Assembly (NCBI GenBank): GCA_947495135.1
Contig: CANLXN010000001.1
Span: forward strand, 124,001-188,000
Source: an uncultured Flavobacteriaceae bacterium
GTDB lineage: Bacteria; Bacteroidota; Bacteroidia; Flavobacteriales; Flavobacteriaceae
DNA length: 64,000 nt
Reading direction: 5' to 3'
Position 1 is the first letter of the stretch, and each line of letters opens with the position of its first letter. The position numbers and the translations under genes are program-made. The notes beneath the pieces are model-generated. The model was given only the letters and a program-made list of their open reading frames with translations, made no database searches and was not told the origin of the DNA. Shown one piece after another: positions 20,064-30,728 of this stretch.

Positions 20064-20855
20064 TTAATAAATAGCGGAAGGCTCATTGAGCTCAACTATA
20101 TCAGTGATATTCATTTTCAATAAATACCAGTCATCCATTTTCTCAACAATCCCTTTAATTTTAGAAGGTTTTCCAATGTAGGGGAGTACGTCTTCATTAA
20201 TGGGTTTTCCTGCCAAATCTGTTAGAAGAAAATACTGAGCCATGTTATTTTCATCTGTGGATGCCAAAACAGGGGGAATACCTCCCGAAATACAACGCAC
20301 TGCACAACTTCGATGAATCTTTCCTTTTCCGGGTTTCATGACACCAAAATAGCACTTGGGATCAATTATTTCTCCTTCCAACGTCATTTTGCTAATATGC
20401 TCTTTAGTAGGAATGGCGCTATTTTTATTGTTTACCAAAGTCACCTTTTCGTTGCTGGTAATTTGAATAAGTGTTTTGCCGTTGTAATAAATTAGATTGC
20501 CTTCAATGCTGATAGTTTTTCCGTTGAGGTCTTTTACTTTGCCCTGAATTTCTTCTAAAAAAGGGTTGGCACTTGATTTTCCGAAGCCCAAGAGTAAAAC
20601 ATTTTTAAAGGTATTATCCGCAACTTCTACGCGGAGCATTGGGTAGGGCTTTTGATGAAAAACGCCCGTAATTTTCGTGTCACTTGTAAGTTCGAACGTA
20701 CTATTTTTAAAAGGCTTCTGGGAAAAGCTAAAGAGCACTGCTCCAGCCACAATTGCGACTATTGCAATTATGGAAAATCGTTTAATAGTAGTTCTGGTTT
20801 TAGTCCCTAAACTACCGTCTATGTAAGACACGAAAAACTCGTCATTTTTTTTCAT
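20064..20855 (-). CDS. membrane-anchored protein with Cys/His-rich motif, next to ferric-reductase-like gene
   Basis: One TM, then IDPKCYFGVMKPGKGKIHRSCAVRCISGGIPPVLA. Confidence 0.7.
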   Translation of the reverse strand: MKKNDEFFVSYIDGSLGTKTRTTIKRFSIIAIVAIVAGAVLFSFSQKPFKNSTFELTSDTKITGVFHQKPYPMLRVEVADNTFKNVLLLGFGKSSANPFLEEIQGKVKDLNGKTISIEGNLIYYNGKTLIQITSNEKVTLVNNKNSAIPTKEHISKMTLEGEIIDPKCYFGVMKPGKGKIHRSCAVRCISGGIPPVLASTDENNMAQYFLLTDLAGKPINEDVLPYIGKPSKIKGIVEKMDDWYLLKMNITDIVELNEPSAIY

Positions 20856-20858
20856 TAC

Positions 20859-21887
20859 TTAAATTTTACAAGGATTAACTTCTGTTCCTTCTTCAAATGC
20901 CTTCGGATTAATGAACACCATTTCTCCATCTAGTTTTAATTCGTAGGTCGCTACTTTTTCTGTGAACGGCGGCGGAGATTGCCCGTTACTCGGTAAATAT
21001 TGATAACCGTGCCACGGACAGGTAATACAACCATCAATAATTTTTCCTTCTCCCAACGGTCCGCCTTGGTGTTTACAAACGTTGTGGATAGCAGATAGTT
21101 TTCCGTCGTATTTAAAAATGGCGACCCTCTCATTATCTACGGTAAATATTTTAGCTCTATCCTCTTCAATTTCTGAAATGTTACAAACTTCCAGCCATCC
21201 GTCTTTTTCAGAGACTTTCGTTCTATCGATTTTACGCTCCTTAAAAGCAGTTATTAAATGCAAACTCGTCACAATTATAAATCCGATTGCTAAAACACCT
21301 ATTGTAAAAAAGGATGTCTCCTGTTGGAAGGCGCCTAAGAACACATGGGCGATAATTAGGGCGTAGGCCACATAGACCATCATATGAAGACGTTTCCAAA
21401 CTTTGGCAGATAAATTTCCGAGGAAAAAGTCATGACTGGTTGAGGCCATCACAAATAAGATGAGTAAAGCTAAAAACCCCAATACTTGAAATGGAAAGTT
21501 AGTAAGCGATCCATAATCCATATTGGAGGTGAAAATCGAATAAATAGGATTTACATCACCCAACGCATGGAATTGAAACATTGAAAATCCGCCATGGATA
21601 AATGCCGCTATGAACATGCTTACGCCAAGGTGTCTTCGGTTATAGAGAATTGGTAGGAAGCGTCTATTGAGTCTTGATAGTGGTCCGATAATTAAAATAA
21701 GGTGCAGCATTATTATAGCTAAAGATCCGAAGGCTCTAATAACTAAGGTTTCAATACTGGTTTCAGAATTAAATGCAAATGTGACCCCAGCAAACACCAT
21801 CACGTAAAGTAGCATGCTGAGTGCGATAATCTTATCATATGTCTTCTTGTACTTATTCCAAAGTACTAGTTGATAGTCTAATCCCAT
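20859..21887 (-). CDS. ferric reductase-like transmembrane protein with C-terminal Rieske [2Fe-2S] domain
   Basis: HNVCKHQGGPLGEGKIIDGCITCPWHGYQY; multi-TM N-terminus. Confidence 0.85.
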   Translation of the reverse strand: MGLDYQLVLWNKYKKTYDKIIALSMLLYVMVFAGVTFAFNSETSIETLVIRAFGSLAIIMLHLILIIGPLSRLNRRFLPILYNRRHLGVSMFIAAFIHGGFSMFQFHALGDVNPIYSIFTSNMDYGSLTNFPFQVLGFLALLILFVMASTSHDFFLGNLSAKVWKRLHMMVYVAYALIIAHVFLGAFQQETSFFTIGVLAIGFIIVTSLHLITAFKERKIDRTKVSEKDGWLEVCNISEIEEDRAKIFTVDNERVAIFKYDGKLSAIHNVCKHQGGPLGEGKIIDGCITCPWHGYQYLPSNGQSPPPFTEKVATYELKLDGEMVFINPKAFEEGTEVNPCKI

Positions 21888-22321
21888 TTAAATGAAAATT
21901 TAGTGATGGTTATATTTTTTAAATCGTCAGAAATAATAATTCCTTTTGGTCTGTTGTTGATCTTGAAATTGTAGATCCCAGCCGTAGTTAATTGTCCAAT
22001 CACACTAGACTTATTGCCTTTTTTGTCCATTTCATAAATTACTGAAGACGAATTTTTCAGTGTCGACTTTAAAATGAGTTCTAAGCGGTTATCAAATACC
22101 GCTGTTTTCACTAGATCGTTCTCAAAAACGCTGAGTGGCTTTTCTTTGGAAATTATATGGTTAGGGCTGGCATTGCTTTTGGAAGATAAGAGGTCTAAAT
22201 CTTTGATAGCGAAAACCATCAGCACAGGAACAACTAGCGCTATCAATAACCAAATATATTTATGTGCTTTTCTTTGTTTGGAGTTCATGTTACACAGTTT
22301 TGGATTTAAATAATTTGCCAA
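21878..22321 (-). CDS. hypothetical single-TM protein of the ferric-reductase cluster
   Basis: 147 aa, overlaps the 20859..21887 gene start. Confidence 0.6.
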   Translation of the reverse strand: MANYLNPKLCNMNSKQRKAHKYIWLLIALVVPVLMVFAIKDLDLLSSKSNASPNHIISKEKPLSVFENDLVKTAVFDNRLELILKSTLKNSSSVIYEMDKKGNKSSVIGQLTTAGIYNFKINNRPKGIIISDDLKNITITKFSFKWD

Positions 22322-22499
22322 TTAGAAATGGCCAGGTCGCTATAACTCCCGGAAAAAGTAAGAACCGCACTTTCTTTTTTGTGTCTGCCATCAAGGGGTC
22401 AAATTTTTTAGCCTTCAACAGAAAAATAATTCCTACTAGTAAGCCTACTAAAAAATACACTCCTAAAATTCCTAAAAACACATTAATTGCAATTTCCAT
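22290..22499 (-). CDS. small membrane protein
   Basis: 69 aa, hydrophobic N-terminus, overlaps next gene. Confidence 0.55.
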   Translation of the reverse strand: MEIAINVFLGILGVYFLVGLLVGIIFLLKAKKFDPLMADTKKKVRFLLFPGVIATWPFLIGKLFKSKTV

Positions 22500-22638
22500 A
22501 TTAAATACGATTTACATCGGTTATTATTTTTAAAACTCTTGTTTTTGGTTGCGCAAATAATTCTGCCATTACCACTTCTAGATCTTTTTCTCGTTTTCAC
22601 TAGTGCCGCAGATTTCCGCGACCTTAGATTGGTTTTGA

Positions 22639-22896
22639 TTATACAAGTAGCTTTTCCTGAAGGGAGGATGAAATCCCAATGGTATGAAGCAGATCGTAGA
22701 AATTATTTTTGATAGCGCCTTCACCTAACCAACCTCCTTGGTTTGGATATTTCTTATCTAAGGCAGAGAATTTTCCTTTGAAATGTGTCAAACAAATTCC
22801 TTTATGATTTACAGTAACAGTTTTTACGCGTCCTTGGGGGAGTTCGTTTATATCCATTAGATTGTTTTTAGTTAGGCATTGATCCATATAACTCAT
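22639..22896 (-). pseudogene. decayed N-terminal Rieske-domain fragment
   Basis: HFKGKFSALDKKYPNQGGWLGEGAIKNN aligns with Rieske CxHxGGPLGEG; first Cys replaced; alternate frame gives SASYHWDFILPSGKATC resembling CPWHGWDFxxxTGKAxC. Confidence 0.6.
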
Positions 22897-22906
22897 ACCT
22901 GCAATA

Positions 22907-23653
22907 CTAGTTTACACTTTTTATGTATGTCTCCATAGCATCTTGGCAAAATTTAATTGCAGATTGTTTATTCAATTTACTTACCGCCATAGCAAAACCT
23001 TGCCAATCGTTATTGTAATAAGCCTCGCTATTTACGTCGCTTGACGTTTCAATTTCAATAGGGTCATGTCCCTTGTAACCGCTTACGTAAAAATAAAAGT
23101 CATCTATGATTGAGTCTGGAATCGTCATACCTATGCCAATGGAGAGCTCCTCATTTACATTAATAAGGGCGCCAGTATCAAAATGGTGTGGCCAAATTCT
23201 AATAGGCGACTCGTAGTTATTAGACTTTAGGATATTCGAAATAACATGCTCGGCCAAATCTCTGTTCTCAATTAACTTATTAAGATCATTCCTACTTGTT
23301 AATTGGATACGAGAGTAATTCGATAATTGTTTATACGGGAGCTCATAATGCAAATTGAAAGCGTATTGCTTTTCGATTTTGTTTTTCGTGCTTATCATCG
23401 ATATCCAATCTGTGATCTCTTTGTGGGTGAGATTATCTAAAAGCAAACGTTCTTTTGGATCTTCACTACTCATCCACTCTAAGGAGAAGTCTTCATAGTT
23501 TAAGCCTAATTTATCACCGTTAGGAAAAGGATGGGTTTCCAGTGTATGATTTTTCCAGCCCAAGTTAGTATGGCTATCATCGTCCTCTTTCTTAATAAAA
23601 CTTATGGCAGAAGTGGCTAAATATTGAGCAGCAATGTGCATTGTTTGTTCCAT
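22907..23653 (-). CDS. hypothetical protein, adjacent to Rieske-GltS gene
   Basis: 248 aa ORF, 3 nt from the 23657..25273 stop. Confidence 0.6.
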   Translation of the reverse strand: MEQTMHIAAQYLATSAISFIKKEDDDSHTNLGWKNHTLETHPFPNGDKLGLNYEDFSLEWMSSEDPKERLLLDNLTHKEITDWISMISTKNKIEKQYAFNLHYELPYKQLSNYSRIQLTSRNDLNKLIENRDLAEHVISNILKSNNYESPIRIWPHHFDTGALINVNEELSIGIGMTIPDSIIDDFYFYVSGYKGHDPIEIETSSDVNSEAYYNNDWQGFAMAVSKLNKQSAIKFCQDAMETYIKSVN

Positions 23654-23656
23654 AGT

Positions 23657-25273
23657 CTAAAGTGTTATTCCTGCATAATTAATCCCCGTTAGCTTATGCA
23701 TATCTCTATCAAAAGTTGATAAATCGTTTTTATTGAATTTTGAAATATCATCATAACCACAAGAGCGCGCCACCACTTTAATAAGGTCATTTGTTGCGTC
23801 GAAAAAGTTATGTAATTGCTTGGCAGACGAATCGATTATTAATCTACTGCGTAGTGATTCTTTCTGAGTGGCAATTCCAACAGGACAGTTGTTGGATCCA
23901 CAAGCTCGCATTCCTAGGCATCCTATTGCTTGCAAGGCTGAATTTGAAACAGCGATAGCATCTGCTCCCAGCATCATTGCTTTGGCAAAATCTTCAGCAA
24001 CTCGCAGACCGCCTGTAATAACTAAACTAACATTGGTTGCTCCAACGCTATCCATATATTTTCTAGCCCTTGCCAATGCGGGAATTGTTGGAACGTTGAT
24101 ATGATCTCTTAAAATAGTAGGAGCAGAACCCGTACCACCACCACGACCGTCCAGAATGATGTAGTCTACACCACAATCTAGCGCAAATTGAATGTCCTTT
24201 TCGATATGGCTGGCTGCAATTTTGAAACCGATTGGAATTCCACCAGTATGATTTCGTACTTTTTCTGAAAAATCTCTAAAATCCTGAACTGAATGAAAAT
24301 TTGGATTCGCTGCCGGCGAAATAGCGGTTTCACCTTCATTTAATCCTCTTACTTCTGCTATTTCTTTGCTTACTTTATTTCCGGGTAAATGCCCTCCTGT
24401 TCCTGTTTTTGCTCCCTGACCTCCTTTAAAATGAAAGGCTTGGACATGGTCTAATTTGTCCCAAGAAAATCCAAATTGAGCGGAGGCTAATTCATAAAAA
24501 TACTTGGAATTATTTTGTTGCTCCTCTGGAAGCATTCCACCTTCACCAGAACAGATACCTGTTCCCGCCATTTCAGCTCCTTTGCTCAAAGCTATTTTTG
24601 CTTCACGGGATAGCGCCCCAAAGCTCATATCACTTACAAAAAGCGGAATATCTAATTCTAATGGTTTTTTAGCGTAAGGACCAATTACTACTTTGGTTAC
24701 TACGTTTTCGTGATCTAAAAGCGGTCTTGTGGCTAATTGGGCTGGCAAAAATTGAATGTCATTCCATTTTGGCAAGGTATTTCTATCTACTCCCATGGAA
24801 GCAGAAAAACCGTGATGACCTATATTCTTAAGTCCGTTTTGAGCCAGCTCTTTAATGTAGCCTGTATATGGTTCGGTTTCTTCCGGATGTGTGTCTGCGT
24901 ACGCTCCTAAATACTCATTGCGATTAAATGGCTGGGGATGATCCACCTCAAATTTTACAATCTCATCTTCATCTACCAAAAGGGAATCACCTTCAATGTA
25001 CTCTTGAAATTTATGAAGTACCTCTTTGTTATTGTATTCTGAAACTCCTGTATCTACGCGATAATCCCAACCATGAACTCCACAAATGAGATTGTGACCA
25101 TCGACATAACCATCAGACATCAATGCACCACGATGCAGACACCTGCCATAGAGGACGGAAATTCCTGTTGGATGTTTTGTGATTACTAAGTCTGTGTTTT
25201 TAACTAACGCATGGACTGGTTGGTTTTCTATTAATTCGGAAATCTTTGCAATTTCAATTTTGTGGCCGTTCAT
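23657..25273 (-). CDS. Rieske [2Fe-2S] + FMN-binding glutamate-synthase-like protein
   Basis: CLHRGALMSDGYVDGHNLICGVHGWDY, then FVSDMSFGALSREAKIALSKGAEMAGTGICSGEGG ... ITGGLRVAEDFAKAMMLGADAIA. Confidence 0.9.
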   Translation of the reverse strand: MNGHKIEIAKISELIENQPVHALVKNTDLVITKHPTGISVLYGRCLHRGALMSDGYVDGHNLICGVHGWDYRVDTGVSEYNNKEVLHKFQEYIEGDSLLVDEDEIVKFEVDHPQPFNRNEYLGAYADTHPEETEPYTGYIKELAQNGLKNIGHHGFSASMGVDRNTLPKWNDIQFLPAQLATRPLLDHENVVTKVVIGPYAKKPLELDIPLFVSDMSFGALSREAKIALSKGAEMAGTGICSGEGGMLPEEQQNNSKYFYELASAQFGFSWDKLDHVQAFHFKGGQGAKTGTGGHLPGNKVSKEIAEVRGLNEGETAISPAANPNFHSVQDFRDFSEKVRNHTGGIPIGFKIAASHIEKDIQFALDCGVDYIILDGRGGGTGSAPTILRDHINVPTIPALARARKYMDSVGATNVSLVITGGLRVAEDFAKAMMLGADAIAVSNSALQAIGCLGMRACGSNNCPVGIATQKESLRSRLIIDSSAKQLHNFFDATNDLIKVVARSCGYDDISKFNKNDLSTFDRDMHKLTGINYAGITL

Positions 25274-25605
25274 TTAATTCACTTTTAGATGTTCCAAGTT
25301 ACCATTTTCGATATAAAAAATGAAGTCAGATAATAACTACAGCAATACTGGGCTGTAATAGACAATGTTTCTAATAAGGAGGTTAAGCTTTTGGTTATAT
25401 GTCGGGGTATCCTGAAAATTGGGAAATTTTAAATGCTGTTTTTGAGTAAATCTGAAATATTCATATAAAAATCCCTTCTTAGGTGATGCTTATTTGTTCT
25501 TTGAGAAATGCCTATTTACGGTCCGAATCCTTATTAAATAATTAATATGGGGCTGTATTGTTTTCAGTTTTAGCGATTATGATTAAATTTGATTAACCTA
25601 AATTA

Positions 25606-28600
25606 TTGATTTTGAAAAAAAACCTACTTACCCTACTCATGGCATTGCTCTGCGCAAGCCACACTTTTGCAACAGATATTTATGTTGATCTTAACGCTAC
25701 TCCTGGCGGTGATGGAACCTCTTGGTCTTCCGCATTTCAAGATCTACAAAGTGCAGTGAACGCGTCTGGGATGAACGATTTCATCCTTATCGCCGAAGGC
25801 ATTTATCGACCAGAAGCGGAAATAGAAATTGGCCACGCTTTAAGCCTTAAAGGTGGGTATCCAACGGGTGGAGGTGCTCAAGATATTTCTGTATATACTA
25901 CTCAGATTCAGGCCGATTTTGATCCGAACGACTTATTGTTAAACATTTTTGATATCTCTTCAGACGCTTCTGTATTCATGGAGGGGATCCGATTTTTTAA
26001 TACGATTAGAGTTATGGAAACACGCTCAGATCTGGTATTAAACGAAATAGGCTTTGAAGGAGGAACAGGTAGGTCGATCCGTTTTAACGCTCCCGTAGCG
26101 ATGTGCGTGATCACAAATAGCTTGTTTTCTGATAACGAAGATGCGTTGATATCGGAATCGAGTGTGAATGGCCCTGAAACACTTATCATAACAAACACAG
26201 TTTTTGAAAATGGTTCTGGGAGAATTCTTCTCTTTGGAGATGATCAATTAGACCTGAGATTGACCAACTGCATATTGAGAAATTACAATACTGCCGACCA
26301 AACTTTGCTGCAAATTTCAACGGCAAATGTAACTATGGACAACTTCCTCGTGGAAAATAACCAAGTAGGAACAGGTAGAATTATGTTACACAGTGACGGT
26401 AACTTACATATTAAAGATTCTAGCTTTATTAATAATACAGGGGACGGTACTTTATGCGTTCAAAGTTTCGACGGTGTAGTTCTTATTGAGAATAGTGATT
26501 TCAGTAATAATACAGCTATAGGATCTGCATTTCCTAAACCCGTATTTAATATTAATGATAGTGAATTGACAGCAATTAATTGTAGTTTCAATAATAATTA
26601 TGCCGAAGGATCTCAGCCCGATGCGGTCGCAGCAATTCGCTCAGATGACTTGAATGCTATGATGACCTTCGAAGGCTGCGAATTTAAAAATAACCAGGCG
26701 GTTGGAAGCATTGCTTATATAGTGGATGTATCCTATGGAGCTTCACTTGTGGTAAATAACTGTTTGTTCGATGGAAATATCGGTGATACGAATAATGCTA
26801 TAAATATGTTTTCGAACATCGGAGCTGTACTTACCAATAACACTTTTAAAAACCACAATACAGATGACTTTCTAATAGATTGGTCTAATAACATTCTAGG
26901 AGATATACAGCTGGAAAACAATCTTTTCATGAATAATGATTTTACAGAAATCGACATCGATAGAGCGGCCAATGGGATTTTTGCGAATAACGTCTTTAAA
27001 GGAGCAGCAGAACTCAGAATAGATAGAGTGACGAACGCAACCTTTACAAAAGATATATTCACAGGAAACACTGGAGGAGAAGTGTTTATAGTATTGGATG
27101 AATCTGAGGCGATACTGGATAATGTGGTAATGATTTCAGCAAAACCGAGTGGAACTCACAAAGTGATTGAATCGAGAATTGATGCTAGTGCGCAAATTTT
27201 AAATAGCTCTTTTAGTGCAGCTAGTTTTAACGATACGCATGTGTTTATTGACTTTAATGAAGGTCTACCATCTAGCATCCAAAACTCTATAGTTTGGTCG
27301 GGAAGTAGTTTGACGCAAGAAGCAATAGATGCTTCAACTAATGTGACAGTTGACTATTCGCTTTTAAAGGGGCTCAATCCTTCTGGGACAGGAAATCTTA
27401 ATGGCACGCAAGCTTCGAATGCTCCTGTATTTGCTGGCCCCTCTGTTTTCGATATTAGAGAGTTAGACTGTTCTCCTACGGTAAATAGTGGTTCTAATGC
27501 TCAAAGCACGCAGAGTACCGATCAAAGTGGTAATCCCAGAGTTTTTGAAACTACTGTAGACATGGGAGGTTACGAATTGCAGATACCAGAAAATTCGACG
27601 TGTACAGCTCCTGTTTTGCCTTCGTGCGTCTCGATTATTGAACCAATAAATGGGGATGTAGAAGTAGATACCTTGACTTCGATTAGTTGGGAAAATTCTA
27701 CAAATGCGATTGGTTACTTAGTTTCCATTGGCACAACAAGCGGTGGAGTAGAAATTGTTAATAATGATGATGTTGGCAGTATGACCACTTACAACCCAAC
27801 AATTGACCTACCAGATGGAGCAACTATTTATGTTACTATCACTCCTTATAATGCCGTTGGAAGTGCTGCAAATTGTGCGGAAGCCAGTTTTACAACTAGA
27901 AATGCGTTTAATGTAGTTGCCATGTGTAAAAATTATGTCGCAGAGCTCGATGCAACGGGGAACGTAATTGTAGAAGCGAGTGATGTAGACAATGGTTCTT
28001 TTGATCCAGACGGAGCGGTTACATTGGCCATTGATAACAGTGAATTTGATTGCTCAAATATTGGTTTTAATCTAGTGACATTAACTGTGACCGACAGCGA
28101 TAATAACGAAACTACATGTCAGGCTACTGTGCAAGTAGTAGACTCCACTTCTCCTGCCATTACATGTCCTTCATCGCCTATTCTGGTGGGTGGGGTCAGC
28201 GAATTTGTCCTTCCAGATTATGTGGTATTAGGAGAGGTGTCTGTTAACGATAATTGTTCAGGAGTTACTTATATCCAGACCCCAGAAGAAGGAACTTTGA
28301 TTGGAGAAGGAGATACAATAGTAACCATTGCTGCGACGGATACTTCGGGTAATGAAATTACTTGTGAATTTACAGTGAATGTTGATCCTAATTTAGGAAT
28401 GGAAAACTTAGAAAATCTAAGTTCACTAACGGTTTATCCAAATCCTGCGAATCAATTCATTTCAATAGCAAACCCAAATCATTTAGATGTTTCAAAAGCA
28501 AGCCTTTTTGATATAACGGGAAGACTCGTGCAGGTTGCATACTTCTCCCAAAATGCCGACCATACAAGTATTAATTTGGATGAACAGGCAAGTGGTTCTT

Positions 28601-28659
28601 ACTATTTACAATTAGAAGGAAAAGGTACGATCAAAACATTTCATGTGATTATAAGATAG
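25606..28659 (+). CDS. secreted parallel beta-helix (pectate-lyase-like) protein with HYR-like domain and T9SS sorting domain
   Basis: IYVDLNATPGGDGTSWSSAFQDLQSAVN; repeated N-rich helix rungs; VYPNPANQFISI...SGSYYLQLEGKGTIKTFHVIIR. Confidence 0.85.
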   Translation: MILKKNLLTLLMALLCASHTFATDIYVDLNATPGGDGTSWSSAFQDLQSAVNASGMNDFILIAEGIYRPEAEIEIGHALSLKGGYPTGGGAQDISVYTTQIQADFDPNDLLLNIFDISSDASVFMEGIRFFNTIRVMETRSDLVLNEIGFEGGTGRSIRFNAPVAMCVITNSLFSDNEDALISESSVNGPETLIITNTVFENGSGRILLFGDDQLDLRLTNCILRNYNTADQTLLQISTANVTMDNFLVENNQVGTGRIMLHSDGNLHIKDSSFINNTGDGTLCVQSFDGVVLIENSDFSNNTAIGSAFPKPVFNINDSELTAINCSFNNNYAEGSQPDAVAAIRSDDLNAMMTFEGCEFKNNQAVGSIAYIVDVSYGASLVVNNCLFDGNIGDTNNAINMFSNIGAVLTNNTFKNHNTDDFLIDWSNNILGDIQLENNLFMNNDFTEIDIDRAANGIFANNVFKGAAELRIDRVTNATFTKDIFTGNTGGEVFIVLDESEAILDNVVMISAKPSGTHKVIESRIDASAQILNSSFSAASFNDTHVFIDFNEGLPSSIQNSIVWSGSSLTQEAIDASTNVTVDYSLLKGLNPSGTGNLNGTQASNAPVFAGPSVFDIRELDCSPTVNSGSNAQSTQSTDQSGNPRVFETTVDMGGYELQIPENSTCTAPVLPSCVSIIEPINGDVEVDTLTSISWENSTNAIGYLVSIGTTSGGVEIVNNDDVGSMTTYNPTIDLPDGATIYVTITPYNAVGSAANCAEASFTTRNAFNVVAMCKNYVAELDATGNVIVEASDVDNGSFDPDGAVTLAIDNSEFDCSNIGFNLVTLTVTDSDNNETTCQATVQVVDSTSPAITCPSSPILVGGVSEFVLPDYVVLGEVSVNDNCSGVTYIQTPEEGTLIGEGDTIVTIAATDTSGNEITCEFTVNVDPNLGMENLENLSSLTVYPNPANQFISIANPNHLDVSKASLFDITGRLVQVAYFSQNADHTSINLDEQASGSYYLQLEGKGTIKTFHVIIR

Positions 28660-28887
28660 ACGTGCATGCCTACATGAATTAATTCTGTTGGAGGAATAGT
28701 CTTAAAGCTTCTAATTGTTCAGGACCTCGCGAATAGTTACGGCTTTTTTTAATCTGTACAGATCTTTGGGGGGTATGCTAATAAAATAAAAAACAACGGT
28801 ATCATATTATTGTTTAGTTTTGTTTGTAGATAAATCAACAGAATTTGTAAAATAGGGAGAGAACAAAATATCCTTAAAACTTAGACT

Positions 28888-29781
28888 ATGAAGAACGTAT
28901 TAATTTGTTTCGTATTTTTTATTGCTGCAGGTAGCATTCATGCCCAAGATTACATCGATTTAATAAAAGTGTCACACAATAGAGCCACCATGGGCAATGT
29001 GGATACTGATGCAGAGACCGATGTGAGTAACACCAACGCAGAAGTTTATTTCCCAGTGCCGCTTTCAGATAAAGCAGTTGTAATTGCAGGATTTACTTAT
29101 GAAAATACCCGACTCGGATTAGGGTTTACAGACGATAGAACAAATTTAATAATGACTAGGCTCAATCTTGGGCTCAAGTTAAAGCATGGAAATAATTGGA
29201 GTGGTACTTATGTCGCACTACCTAAGTTTGCATCCGATTTTGATGGGATAGGAGGAGACGATTTTCAAGTTGGAGGTCTTGCATTATTTGAAAAGAAATA
29301 CAATACCAAATATGGGCTTAAGTTTGGAGCTTATATGTCTTCTGAAAATTTCGGTACTACATTAACTCCGCTTATTGGTTTGTGGTATAAATCTAAAAAT
29401 AGTAAGTTCTACATTAATGCAACGCTGCCTATTCGTGCCGATGCAAATTATTCACTGACCGAAAAATTTAGCCTTGGTGCAAACCTTCTTACCTCGGTAA
29501 AATCTTACAATTTAGCCGAAACAGATTCTCAATTCTATGTACAAGAAGAGTCTATTCGTTTCGCTCTATTTGCAGCATATGGATTTCTTGATAACAACTT
29601 AATTCTTAGAGGAAAGGTTGGTCTGGATACTACAGATTACGGTGCTTATAACGAAGGCGATACTGTTGGATTGCAAGTGCTTACTTTTCAAGTGGGAGGT
29701 GATGATCGCAATAGGCTCAATTCAGAGTTTGAGAGTGCACTCTTTTTTGGATTTGATCTTATTTTCAGAGCAGACCTTTAA
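28888..29781 (+). CDS. outer-membrane beta-barrel-like protein (DUF6268-like)
   Basis: Signal peptide, alternating hydrophobic strands, C-terminal FGFDLIFRADL. Confidence 0.6.
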   Translation: MKNVLICFVFFIAAGSIHAQDYIDLIKVSHNRATMGNVDTDAETDVSNTNAEVYFPVPLSDKAVVIAGFTYENTRLGLGFTDDRTNLIMTRLNLGLKLKHGNNWSGTYVALPKFASDFDGIGGDDFQVGGLALFEKKYNTKYGLKFGAYMSSENFGTTLTPLIGLWYKSKNSKFYINATLPIRADANYSLTEKFSLGANLLTSVKSYNLAETDSQFYVQEESIRFALFAAYGFLDNNLILRGKVGLDTTDYGAYNEGDTVGLQVLTFQVGGDDRNRLNSEFESALFFGFDLIFRADL

Positions 29782-30009
29782 TTCTTAAAGTACTAGAGCA
29801 TTCATATTAGACGAAAACGGTTTAAGACCGTTGGTTGCATTTAGGTGCCTGGGTGTTCATTTTATATAGTTTTCAGATTAATTGGTCTCAAAGTTTTCGC
29901 GAAAAGGGAATAATTACGTAGGTTGAGTCGAGATGTATCTTTTAGTTTAATTCTTAATAGTTCCTTTGTAATTGGGTCTCAACACTTTTAATACCAATCC
30001 GAACCCCAT

Positions 30010-30693
30010 GTGTTTATGAAGCATCTGAAAAACAAAACTTCAAAAACAAAGAAACCATGGCCAACAAAAGAGGCGATGGAGCAGGTTTATAAAATGAACC
30101 TGTGGGGAGAAAATGACTCGGGATTTTATTCTGGTATAGGGTCGCATAACCCAGAGATTGTAAATCCATATGTGAACGCCGTAAAGCTGTTTTTTACTTC
30201 TTTTGAAAGCCCTCCTGTGGTATGCGATTTAGGTTGTGGGGATTTTAATGTGGGAAGGCAGTTGGTTGCAGCTACAAAGAAGTACGTCGCGGTAGATATT
30301 GTAAAAGACCTCATCCATCGGAATAAGGAAAAGTTCAAAGTCGAAAATTTAGAATTTCAGTGTTTGGATATCGCGGTAGACAGTTTGCCTGCTGGAGATT
30401 GTGCCATACTAAGACAAGTCTTACAGCACCTTTCGAATGAAGAAATCCAAAATATACTTAGAAAGTTAGTCCACTATAAATATGTGCTCTTAACGGAGCA
30501 TATTCCAGTGGGAACTTTTGAACCCAATAAAGATATTATTTCTGGGCAAGGAATAAGACTGAAAAAGCAAAGTGGATTAAATTTATTAGCTCCTCCATTC
30601 AATTTTAAGGTAAAAGAAAAGAGAGAATTATTGTCTTTTGCTTTAAATGATGGCAATGGAAAGATTGTCACTACCATGTACAAAATATTATAA
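30010..30693 (+). CDS. class I SAM-dependent methyltransferase
   Basis: VCDLGCGDFNVGRQL, YVAVDIV, AILRQVLQHLSNEEI. Confidence 0.8.
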   Translation: MFMKHLKNKTSKTKKPWPTKEAMEQVYKMNLWGENDSGFYSGIGSHNPEIVNPYVNAVKLFFTSFESPPVVCDLGCGDFNVGRQLVAATKKYVAVDIVKDLIHRNKEKFKVENLEFQCLDIAVDSLPAGDCAILRQVLQHLSNEEIQNILRKLVHYKYVLLTEHIPVGTFEPNKDIISGQGIRLKKQSGLNLLAPPFNFKVKEKRELLSFALNDGNGKIVTTMYKIL

Positions 30694-30728
30694 GCTAGGC
30701 GGATGTTGTACAGATACTGAAAGCAGTA

